Shown: positions 44,317 to 52,270 of the stretch, one piece after another | Layout of the letters: each line of letters begins with the position of its first letter | Position numbering within the stretch: position 1 is the stretch's first letter | From: Thermoplasmata archaeon | Lineage (GTDB): Archaea; Thermoplasmatota; Thermoplasmata; RBG-16-68-12; SOIM01 | Assembly: GCA_023140195.1 (NCBI GenBank) | Contig: JAGLME010000004.1 | Coordinates: forward strand, 320,578-384,577 | Direction of reading: 5' to 3' | Length of the DNA stretch: 64,000 nt | The notes under the pieces: generated by a model | What the model was told of the DNA's origin: nothing | Seen by the model: the letters and a program-made list of their open reading frames with translations, nothing else | The model's database searches: none | Made by a program: the position numbers and the translations under genes

Positions 44317-46581
44317 ATGCGAAAACTCGTAATATGCGAGAAGAACATCTCGGCTTCCCGGATAGCTTTCATACTATCCGACGGAGAATCCAAGAAGAAA
44401 TCGGTGAACAAGATCCCGGTCTGGAACTTTGTGAGGAACGGGGACGAATATTCTGTGATAGGGCTGAGAGGACACATTGTCCATTTGGACTACGGCGAGG
44501 AGTATCGCCAGTGGCGGATGGCTGATCTCAAGGAATTGGCAAAGGCGAAGCCTGAGAAGGTGATTCTGGCTCCATCGATTGTGAGCGCAATGGGTGGTTT
44601 GATAGATGGTGTGGATGAGATTATCGTAGCCACTGACTTTGACAGAGAAGGTGAACTGATTGGCGTTGACGCCCTGGACCTTCTGAACGATTCAATCGTG
44701 GACATTCCCAAGAAGAGGGCAAGATTCAGCGCGCTCACGAAACATGAGATAGAGAGTGCCTTCAAGAATCTGACAGATATAGACTATCCACTTGCGCTGT
44801 CGGCAAAATCAAGGCAGTATATCGACCTTGCCTGGGGCGCGAGCCTGACCCGATTCATTTCACTTGCGACAGGCCAACGTGGCAAGGACTACCTTTCCGT
44901 AGGTCGTGTCCAAAGTCCAACTCTGGCCCTCATAGTCGACAGGGAGAAGGAGATACAAGCCTTTGTGCCAGAACCCTTCTGGGAGCTTGTGGCACATTTC
45001 GAGAAGGACGGAGCCTTTGAAGCCAGACATACGAAAGGACGGTTCTGGGAGGAGAAAGAGGCAAAGGACATCTTGAAGAAGGTCCAAGCCGCGGAGACGG
45101 GAAGAGTGGAGGAGTTCGAGGCCGGGAAGGAGTTGAGAAGACCCCCCTCGCCCTTCGATACGACAACATTCCTGTTGGAGGCGAACAGGCGAGGCTATAC
45201 GGCATCCAGGGCGATGAGGATCGCAGAGGGCTTGTACACCAGAGGTCTGATCAGCTATCCCAGAACTGACAACACCGTATACCCTAGAACACTGGGCTTG
45301 AGAAGGATTTTGGAGAAGCTGAAGGAATCGTCATTATCTAGAGAGGCAAAGGAGATCCTCGCTCAAAAAGAGCTGAAACCGTCCAGAGGTAGAAAGCTCT
45401 CTACAGATCACCCCCCCATACACCCGGTAGCTGGAGCAAAGAAGACGAAGCTGAAGGGCGACAACTGGAACATCTACGAGTTGGTCGTTAGGCGTTTCCT
45501 TGCGACTCTGGCCCCGGATATGGTTCTGAACGTTTCCAAGGCAACACTTGAGGTCGAAGGAGAGAAGTTCGAGGCCTCGGGCGCCCAGATTCTCGACAGA
45601 GGTTGGCAGAAGTACTATCACTACATAGAAGTCAAAGAGGAACACCTTCCCACGCTCGAGATCGGCGAGGATGTTAAGCTAAACGAAGTGGACTTGGAGA
45701 ACGACGAGACAAAGCCTCCGTTCAGGTTCACGCAGGGTTATTTGCTGAGAGAAATGGAGAACTTGGGACTGGGAACCAAAAGCACGCGCCATGAGATCAT
45801 ACAGAAACTCATAGGAAGAGAATACGTAGAAGGGAAGTACCTCAGACCAACCGACGCTGGCATCGCCCTTATCAACACATTGGAAGAGCACGCAAACCAG
45901 ATTGCGAAGCCGGACATGACGAGAACACTGGAAGAGGACATGCTTGGCATAGCGAAGGGTGAGAAGAGCCTGGAAGAGGTCGTTGAAGAATCACAGAAGA
46001 TGTTGGTGGATACGCTTGAGGTTCTCGAGGCTCATGAGGAAGCCATCGGTGCTGAAATCAAAGGTGCGCTTCTGAATCAGAACTTGATAGGCAAATGCAA
46101 GGAGTGCGGAGGAGATCTTCGAATAGTGCGTTCTCGTAGAGGTAACAAGTTCATTGGCTGTTCAGGATATCCCAATTGCACAGAGACATACAACCTGCCC
46201 AGAGGAGCTAAGGGAACGGATGATGTGTGTGACGTGTGCGGTGCTCCGAAGATATCTGTTCCTCATGGAAAAAGCAAAGATGAGATTTGTGTTGACCCCG
46301 GATGTCCCTCGAGACGCCTGGGGGAGTGTAAGATATGTGGTGGAAACATGATTGTGAAACACTCCAGAAAGGGGAGATTCCTGGGGTGCTCCAACTACCC
46401 AGAATGCACAAACACGGTTTGGGCAATACCCAGATACGGCCCGCTTCTCCCCACCGACAAAGACTGCGAGCACTGTGGTACGCTAATGGTCGATCACATA
46501 AGGTACAACAAAGAACCACAACTGATCTGCATCAATCCGGACTGCCCGATAAAGAAGAAGAATAGGGCGAAATCATCGTAG
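44317..46581 (+). CDS. topA: DNA topoisomerase I (type IA)
   Basis: A 754-residue type IA enzyme that relaxes negatively supercoiled DNA. TOPRIM domain: VICEKNISASRIA and ATDFDREGELIG with the metal-binding DxDxE pattern. The active-site tyrosine is Y314 in GLISYPRTDN. The C terminus carries four zinc-ribbon units, two of the CxxCG...GCSxYPxC type and two of the CxxCG...CxxPxCP type, which bind DNA. It is not a reverse gyrase: no helicase domain is present. Full length, single gene. Confidence 0.92.
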   Translation: MRKLVICEKNISASRIAFILSDGESKKKSVNKIPVWNFVRNGDEYSVIGLRGHIVHLDYGEEYRQWRMADLKELAKAKPEKVILAPSIVSAMGGLIDGVDEIIVATDFDREGELIGVDALDLLNDSIVDIPKKRARFSALTKHEIESAFKNLTDIDYPLALSAKSRQYIDLAWGASLTRFISLATGQRGKDYLSVGRVQSPTLALIVDREKEIQAFVPEPFWELVAHFEKDGAFEARHTKGRFWEEKEAKDILKKVQAAETGRVEEFEAGKELRRPPSPFDTTTFLLEANRRGYTASRAMRIAEGLYTRGLISYPRTDNTVYPRTLGLRRILEKLKESSLSREAKEILAQKELKPSRGRKLSTDHPPIHPVAGAKKTKLKGDNWNIYELVVRRFLATLAPDMVLNVSKATLEVEGEKFEASGAQILDRGWQKYYHYIEVKEEHLPTLEIGEDVKLNEVDLENDETKPPFRFTQGYLLREMENLGLGTKSTRHEIIQKLIGREYVEGKYLRPTDAGIALINTLEEHANQIAKPDMTRTLEEDMLGIAKGEKSLEEVVEESQKMLVDTLEVLEAHEEAIGAEIKGALLNQNLIGKCKECGGDLRIVRSRRGNKFIGCSGYPNCTETYNLPRGAKGTDDVCDVCGAPKISVPHGKSKDEICVDPGCPSRRLGECKICGGNMIVKHSRKGRFLGCSNYPECTNTVWAIPRYGPLLPTDKDCEHCGTLMVDHIRYNKEPQLICINPDCPIKKKNRAKSS

Positions 46582-46636
46582 TCTTCCATATTGCTTCAGA
46601 TATCTGACCGATCCTTGAGGATATAAGTCAGGCAAA

Positions 46637-46648
46637 GTTTATTATATT
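46637..46648 (+). promoter_or_regulatory. TATA box of the giant surface-protein gene
   Basis: GTTTATTATATT lies about 60 bases before ATG 46702, leaving a leader of around 30 bases with GGTGGAGG at about 46687-46694 as Shine-Dalgarno site. Confidence 0.4.
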
Positions 46649-46701
46649 CCCGTTCTGCTTTTGAACCATCCCTGAGTGGAGGATTCGGTGGAGGTCTATG
46701 T

Positions 46702-49700
46702 ATGATGAACAGAAAGAATAGGCTGCTGATTGTGAGAAAGGTCGCTGCGTGTATTGTCTTCGCAAGCCTGCTGCTTGGAGCATTCCCCTTCGTGGGTCCG
46801 TATGTTGCTGGATCATTTCCCGCTTCTATCGACTCCAATTGGACGACAACTGCTCCAACGATTGACGGAAACATGACCGCGGGAGAATGGGACAACGCCA
46901 CTGCAGTTGATCTATTCGAAGTTCCAGCAAACGAGATTCCAAGTTATCTGTTAGCCATGAACGACGCAAGTTTCCTGTATCTCTGCTATGACGCGGTAGG
47001 GGACTTGAGACCTTCACCATTTGATTCCGCATCAGTAGCATTTGACACAAATCATGACGAGATCATGACGATTGGCGAAGAGGACCAGTTCGTAATAAGC
47101 GAAATGTTTGGCGGCACTGCCCACATCGTCTATGGCCCATCAGGATGGGGAATAGAAGATTCACCTTTCAATCAATCTCTTCCAAACCATGCGGGACTGG
47201 CTGGACAGAAGGGCTTTGGTCCAAGCCCAGCAGAACCTGCAGACCACATGATTTTTGAGTTTTCTATTCCTCTCGCTCTGCTCGGTCTATCGCCAGGGGA
47301 TTCAATTGGATTCTTGGGCGCGAGTGTGGCGACACCGGGTATATTGGACGCTGACAAGTTCGCATATACCTCTTGGCCGAAATTCATTATGGGACCTCCT
47401 CCGCTGAGTGAGTACGGGAGCATGTTCTTGGACACTGCGCCAGCTTCTGTGGATGTTAAGGTCGTCCCCTCGATTCAGTCAAAGAGCACCAGACCATCAT
47501 CCACGATTGACTACGACCTGAGGATATTGAACGATGGAACAGGGGGACCGGACACCTTCGACATCAATGTAACATCGGCATGGACCGTCACAATTTTGAA
47601 CGAGACTGGGACGATTGCGTTGACGGACACTGATGGAGACACGATAATTGACACAGGGGCAGTCCCCGCAGGTGGCTATGTGGACATTACTGTGAGAGTG
47701 GATGTTCCATCAGTAGTGATGGGGTACAACATCGCCACAATCACATTCACATCGTCCGTGAACACATCTGTGTCGGCAGTTTCCGAGGTCCATACATCGA
47801 CCCCCATGACATGGTTTGAGCCTCCACACGCCGATTTCGGGGTTGACACGGACATGCCTCCTGACGGGTTGTACAACAACCTTGTTGTCCAGGCGAACAT
47901 AAACACGACAATGTCTGAGTGGTTTGACATAAGAGCAAAACTCTACGACGCTAATGGGTCTGTTCTTATCGATACTGCATGGGACAGTGACTGGCTACCC
48001 ATTGGCGTTGGGACGATGGACTTGTACTTCAGCGGAACAGCCATCCATAACTCGGGCATAGATGGCCCGTATCTCGTGAAAATGAATCTGTTCGCCTTCA
48101 ATTGGACCTACATGAATTCAGATACTCATATGACCGGAGTCTACAACCACACCGAGTTCCAGCCTCCGGGTGCCCTGTTCGAGCCACCGCATACGGACAT
48201 GGGTTTGGACACTGATATGCCTCCAGATGGATGGTACAACTACCTCATCATCAAGATGGGGGTTAACGTGACCAAGGAGGGTTGGTATGACGTCTGGGGA
48301 ACTTTGATGGACGCAAACAGGACCACCTGGATCGATAGTGGAGGGGATATGTACTACCTACCAGTAGGATACAATATGGTGGATGTCCTCTTCGAAGGTT
48401 CTTACATAAGGTCCTCGGGCATAGATGGTCCCTATCTCGCCGACATAGATCTCAGTGATGACTGGGGGAATCCCTTGGACAGCTACACACATTTGACTGG
48501 AGCTTACAACCACACCGAGTTCCAACCTCCGGGTGCAGCATTCCAACCACCGCACTCGGATTACGGTGTTGATACTTCATTGCCCCCCAATGGATTCTTT
48601 GACATACTGACTATCAACGTTTCGATCAATGTGTCAACGGCCGATTTCTACAGAGTCGAAGCCGTGCTATTGGACCAGAGTGGAATGCAGTCCGTTGCTT
48701 GGGGACTGGGTGAGAATTGGCTGGGTCCAGGTCTGACCTCAATCGATGTCCAATTCGACGGACGGGAGATATACAGTACAGGCATTGATGGACCATATAT
48801 GGCTGACATGTATCTTCTGGATAGTAACTGGAACCTGCTAGATACAGACACGTACGTGACGGGCGTCTACAATTCCTCAGATTTCGAGCCGCCAGGTGCA
48901 CATTTCGATCCACCCCACTCGGATTACGGGGTGGACACAGATGTTCCTCCGAACGGGCAATTCAACTACCTGGTGATTGGTGCCTCCATCAACGTGACAA
49001 CAGCTGGCTTCTATCGGATCGAAGTGACCCTGCTTGACCAGTCTAGTATGTGGTGGATTTCGAGTGGGTATGATGAGCAATGGTTGAATGTTGGTCTGAA
49101 TTCGGTCGATGTTCAGGTTTCGGGGAGAGAGATCTACGATAGCGGTTTTGATGGCCCCTACATGGCCCAAATGAACCTCTACGAAAGCAACTGGACATGG
49201 TTGGACTCGGATGTCTACATGACAAGCTTCTACAACTCCACTGATTTCGAGCCGCCGGGTGCACATTTCGATCCACCCCACTCGGATTACGGGGTGGACA
49301 CAGATGTTCCTCCGAACGGATACTACGACGGCCTTGTGATAAACGTGACCGTGAACGTCACTGTCGCCAATGATTATACGATCGAAGTCTACCTGTGGGA
49401 CCAGTTCCAATCGTTTCTCATCGACGTAACCTATGTCTATCTCTGGCTTGATACCGGACAGAACTATGTGGAGGCTTGGCTGTCGGGTCGGGACATATTC
49501 GACTTCGGTATGGATGGACCTTACTACGTTGAACTAGATCTACTCGAATACAACTGGTCATTGATAGACAGGGACACACACTGGACGGGCAACTATTCAT
49601 ACACTGAGTTTGAGCCACCGGGCGCATTGTTCGACCCGCCACATTATGACTATGCACTGGATGTGGATGTTCCTCCGAACGGTCTGTATGACTATTTGGT

Positions 49701-51945
49701 CATCAGCGCCAACGTGACAGTGATCTTACCGGGGGACTACACGGTTCGCTGCATAGTAGACCACAACTTCTCATTCATCGGGGAGTTGTTCTTCTCAGGA
49801 TATCTGACTGCTGGTCCTCAGACCATTGATTTCTATTTTGACGGATATCTGATCCGTGAGAACCAAACAATCGGTCCGTTCATAGTCTTCCTCTACCTGT
49901 TTGATGAGAATATGATCTGGCTTGACATCGACTTCTTCATCACGGATTTCTATCAGTACACGGACTTCGAGCCCCGGCAGGCGGTCTTCTCGCCTCCTCA
50001 CTTGTCGTACGGACAGGACACTGATTCTCCAACCAACGGTCTGTTTGACCAACTAATTGTGGAAGCTTCCGTGATGGTGAACAAGGAGGGAGACTTTGAA
50101 ATCGATGCTCTCTTGTACACTGCCGGAGGAAACTGGTTAGCAGGGGACACGAACACCACGCATCTCACGACAGGGCTGCAAACAGTCCAACTAATGTTCG
50201 AAGGCTCAGAGATATACCTCGCAGGGCAAGACGGTCCATATCGCGTGAACCTCGCCGTGTACAGCTCCATGGACCAGCTCCTTGATGTCGACTCGTTCCT
50301 GACGACGATATCCTATCTCCACACTGAATTTGACGGTCCGGACAACTCCCCACCATCCTCTACGGCCTTTGAGGTTTTGCCATACTTGAAGAACCAGGCC
50401 CCAATTGTTGCTTATCAGGCAACAGATCCTGACCCATCTGAAGGTTTGGCTTACGTCTCGCTATACTACAGCTTCAGCCTCGACAACACGACATTTGGTT
50501 CGTGGACTTTGTATCAGAGCTTGGTGATTTCAGGTAACTCGAGCACTGGAACATTCATGTTCGGCTGTCCCGAGGGAGAGGGATACTATCGTTTGTACAC
50601 TGTGGTTGGAGATGTAGCAGGGAACGTGGAAGCTCCACCGCCCCAGACTGATACGGCCTTCCAATACCAGATTCCATCGGCGGTCGTCTTTACATCTGTT
50701 GTGTCTTCTATTACGGCTGGAACAAAGGGTGCATTCGAGGTGGGGGTCGTGAATGTCAGTGGTGTGCCAACACCACTTGAGAATTCCCTCACCCTGAGCC
50801 TTGTGACAACGTCATCGATCGGCTACTTCGTGGAATCGGGAGGTGTCAACCAGATAACTTCCGTCAACATCGAAGTCGGCGAATACATGGCAACGTTCGA
50901 CTACTATGATGAGAAGACCGGAAGCTTCGTTCTGACAGTTGCGGGTGTCTTTGGAACGATAACGACACAACTGAGCGTTACCCCAGCATCCTTGGACAAC
51001 ATCGCAATCTCTCCCACGACAGCATCTGTTGAAGCCGCTCAAGGTATTCAATTCGGAGCTTCTGGCTACGACGCATTCGGAAATGAGATCACAGGACTGA
51101 CCTTTGATTGGGGCACCTCTGGGGGTATAGGGACAATCACAGCGATAGGCATGTTCACAGCTGGAACCCAAGTTGCCTCGGGAATGGTCACAGTGTCATT
51201 TGGTGGTGTGAGTGAGAGTTCAAACGTTGATGTAGTGCAAGGCCTCCTACATCATATTGAGATATCTCCCCCGAACGGAACTCTGATAGTTGACGAGAGC
51301 CTGCAATTCACGGCCCAGGGATATGATGAATATGACAATCCAATTGGAGGATTGAGCTTCGTGTGGACAGCCTCAGGCGACATCGGGGCCATCACATCGG
51401 CTGGTCTACTAATAGCGGGACCCATGGCAACCCTAGGCCAAGTTACAGTTTCCTCAAGTGGAGTGATTGCCACAGCCAGTATTAGAATCAGACCAGGTCC
51501 TCTGCACCATATCGAGATATTACCCTCATCCGCGATGATGAAAGTTGACGACTCCCTTGGATTCACAGTTCAAGGCTACGACGAGTACAACAACATAATA
51601 GCGGATTTGACCTACACCTGGGAGGCTACTGTGAACATGGGATCCCTTACGTACACGACAGGACCAGCTACAGATTTCACGGCGGAAAAAGATGGCACCT
51701 GCACTTTGACCTCGACCTCCAACGGAATTCAGGCGTCAATCAGCATTGAAATAGTAAGAGAGGGTGCAGCCACCCCATCAGATTGGTTCATATATCTCCC
51801 ATTGGGCCTGATTGTAGGCCTGATAGTCGGAGCCCTCATTGGGATGATAGTCCGAGGTATGAGGAGACCGGAAGAGGCCATTGAGCCTGAGGAGGAGCCC
51901 GAAACGGTCGAGGAAGAAGAAGTGGAAGAGGAGGAGCCCGAATAA
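46702..51945 (+). CDS. Giant repeat surface protein with C-terminal TM anchor and acidic tail
   Basis: A 1,747-residue exported protein. Signal segment near 8-35; a DOMON/CBM9-like domain (TIDGNMTAGEWDNA) at about 40-250; a beta-sandwich; seven repeats of about 107-121 residues, each opening F-x-PPH-x-DYGVDTD-x-PPNG or a variant; an Ig/FN3-like unit; three Big-like domains with HHIEISP and YDEYDNPIGGL motifs; a TM helix near 1690-1715 and a Glu-rich cytosolic tail. Many sequons indicate glycosylation. It is likely an S-layer-associated or adhesion protein; CBM9-like domains can bind carbohydrate. One repeat pair is nearly identical at DNA level (48880-48956 and 49243-49319). Confidence 0.85.
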   Translation: MMNRKNRLLIVRKVAACIVFASLLLGAFPFVGPYVAGSFPASIDSNWTTTAPTIDGNMTAGEWDNATAVDLFEVPANEIPSYLLAMNDASFLYLCYDAVGDLRPSPFDSASVAFDTNHDEIMTIGEEDQFVISEMFGGTAHIVYGPSGWGIEDSPFNQSLPNHAGLAGQKGFGPSPAEPADHMIFEFSIPLALLGLSPGDSIGFLGASVATPGILDADKFAYTSWPKFIMGPPPLSEYGSMFLDTAPASVDVKVVPSIQSKSTRPSSTIDYDLRILNDGTGGPDTFDINVTSAWTVTILNETGTIALTDTDGDTIIDTGAVPAGGYVDITVRVDVPSVVMGYNIATITFTSSVNTSVSAVSEVHTSTPMTWFEPPHADFGVDTDMPPDGLYNNLVVQANINTTMSEWFDIRAKLYDANGSVLIDTAWDSDWLPIGVGTMDLYFSGTAIHNSGIDGPYLVKMNLFAFNWTYMNSDTHMTGVYNHTEFQPPGALFEPPHTDMGLDTDMPPDGWYNYLIIKMGVNVTKEGWYDVWGTLMDANRTTWIDSGGDMYYLPVGYNMVDVLFEGSYIRSSGIDGPYLADIDLSDDWGNPLDSYTHLTGAYNHTEFQPPGAAFQPPHSDYGVDTSLPPNGFFDILTINVSINVSTADFYRVEAVLLDQSGMQSVAWGLGENWLGPGLTSIDVQFDGREIYSTGIDGPYMADMYLLDSNWNLLDTDTYVTGVYNSSDFEPPGAHFDPPHSDYGVDTDVPPNGQFNYLVIGASINVTTAGFYRIEVTLLDQSSMWWISSGYDEQWLNVGLNSVDVQVSGREIYDSGFDGPYMAQMNLYESNWTWLDSDVYMTSFYNSTDFEPPGAHFDPPHSDYGVDTDVPPNGYYDGLVINVTVNVTVANDYTIEVYLWDQFQSFLIDVTYVYLWLDTGQNYVEAWLSGRDIFDFGMDGPYYVELDLLEYNWSLIDRDTHWTGNYSYTEFEPPGALFDPPHYDYALDVDVPPNGLYDYLVISANVTVILPGDYTVRCIVDHNFSFIGELFFSGYLTAGPQTIDFYFDGYLIRENQTIGPFIVFLYLFDENMIWLDIDFFITDFYQYTDFEPRQAVFSPPHLSYGQDTDSPTNGLFDQLIVEASVMVNKEGDFEIDALLYTAGGNWLAGDTNTTHLTTGLQTVQLMFEGSEIYLAGQDGPYRVNLAVYSSMDQLLDVDSFLTTISYLHTEFDGPDNSPPSSTAFEVLPYLKNQAPIVAYQATDPDPSEGLAYVSLYYSFSLDNTTFGSWTLYQSLVISGNSSTGTFMFGCPEGEGYYRLYTVVGDVAGNVEAPPPQTDTAFQYQIPSAVVFTSVVSSITAGTKGAFEVGVVNVSGVPTPLENSLTLSLVTTSSIGYFVESGGVNQITSVNIEVGEYMATFDYYDEKTGSFVLTVAGVFGTITTQLSVTPASLDNIAISPTTASVEAAQGIQFGASGYDAFGNEITGLTFDWGTSGGIGTITAIGMFTAGTQVASGMVTVSFGGVSESSNVDVVQGLLHHIEISPPNGTLIVDESLQFTAQGYDEYDNPIGGLSFVWTASGDIGAITSAGLLIAGPMATLGQVTVSSSGVIATASIRIRPGPLHHIEILPSSAMMKVDDSLGFTVQGYDEYNNIIADLTYTWEATVNMGSLTYTTGPATDFTAEKDGTCTLTSTSNGIQASISIEIVREGAATPSDWFIYLPLGLIVGLIVGALIGMIVRGMRRPEEAIEPEEEPETVEEEEVEEEEPE
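48880..48956 (+). repeat. Near-identical internal repeat, copy 1
   Basis: These 77 bases match 49243-49319 with one difference (CCAGG against CCGGG), at an offset of 363 bases, exactly 121 codons. They encode the conserved junction between repeat units of the giant surface protein. Confidence 0.8.
49243..49319 (+). repeat. Near-identical internal repeat, copy 2
   Basis: Second copy of the 77-base segment at 48880. The other repeat units have drifted much further at the DNA level, so this pair was duplicated or converted recently. Confidence 0.8.
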
Positions 51946-51977
51946 CCTCGGAACTCCCTCAAGATCAGAAGAAATGA

Positions 51978-51987
51978 GTTTAAATAG
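51978..51987 (+). promoter_or_regulatory. TATA box of the L40e gene
   Basis: GTTTAAATAG is centred about 31 bases before ATG 52014. Confidence 0.45.
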
Positions 51988-52013
51988 ACGGTTCTCAATC
52001 GGATGACGTTGAT

Positions 52014-52163
52014 ATGGCTCGATTCCCAGAGGCAGAGGCAAGGTTGCTCCACAAGAAGATCTGCATGAAATGCAGTGCCAGGAACTCCATGAGGGCCACA
52101 CAGTGCAGGAAATGCGGGAGCAAGGAGCTCAGGCCTAAGGCCAAAGAGGCCAGAAGACAGTAG
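52014..52163 (+). CDS. rpl40e: 50S ribosomal protein L40e
   Basis: A 49-residue basic zinc protein: it opens [19 protein letters not shown], with a second knuckle [15 protein letters not shown], giving the four-cysteine ribbon of archaeal/eukaryotic L40e. It is a structural protein of the large ribosomal subunit. In archaea it is not fused to ubiquitin, as here. It lies between two surface-protein genes and has its own TATA box, so it is expressed alone. Confidence 0.95.
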   Translation: MARFPEAEARLLHKKICMKCSARNSMRATQCRKCGSKELRPKAKEARRQ

Positions 52164-52193
52164 AGCCAGCGTTTTCTCCGTAATTACGAAAGA

Positions 52194-52203
52194 TTTTTAA
52201 TAG
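52194..52203 (+). promoter_or_regulatory. TATA box of the solute-binding protein gene
   Basis: TTTTTAATAG; a start about 25 bases on leaves a leader of around 45 bases with AAGGAGG at 52257-52263. Confidence 0.4.
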
Positions 52204-52270
52204 ACCGAGGGGCTACCCTTTTCCACACCCATTAAACAATATGAACGGGGGATATGAAGGAGGACTAACT

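Noticed and set aside
44317-46581. Possible reverse gyrase, given the type IA topoisomerase
   Set aside because: The protein has no helicase-like N-terminal domain; it is a plain topoisomerase I with zinc ribbons.
46596-46607. Perfect 12-base palindrome TCAGATATCTGA between topA and the giant surface-protein gene
   Set aside because: It lies about 40 bases upstream of the TATA box, is short and AT-centred, and has no second copy that I could find; chance is plausible.
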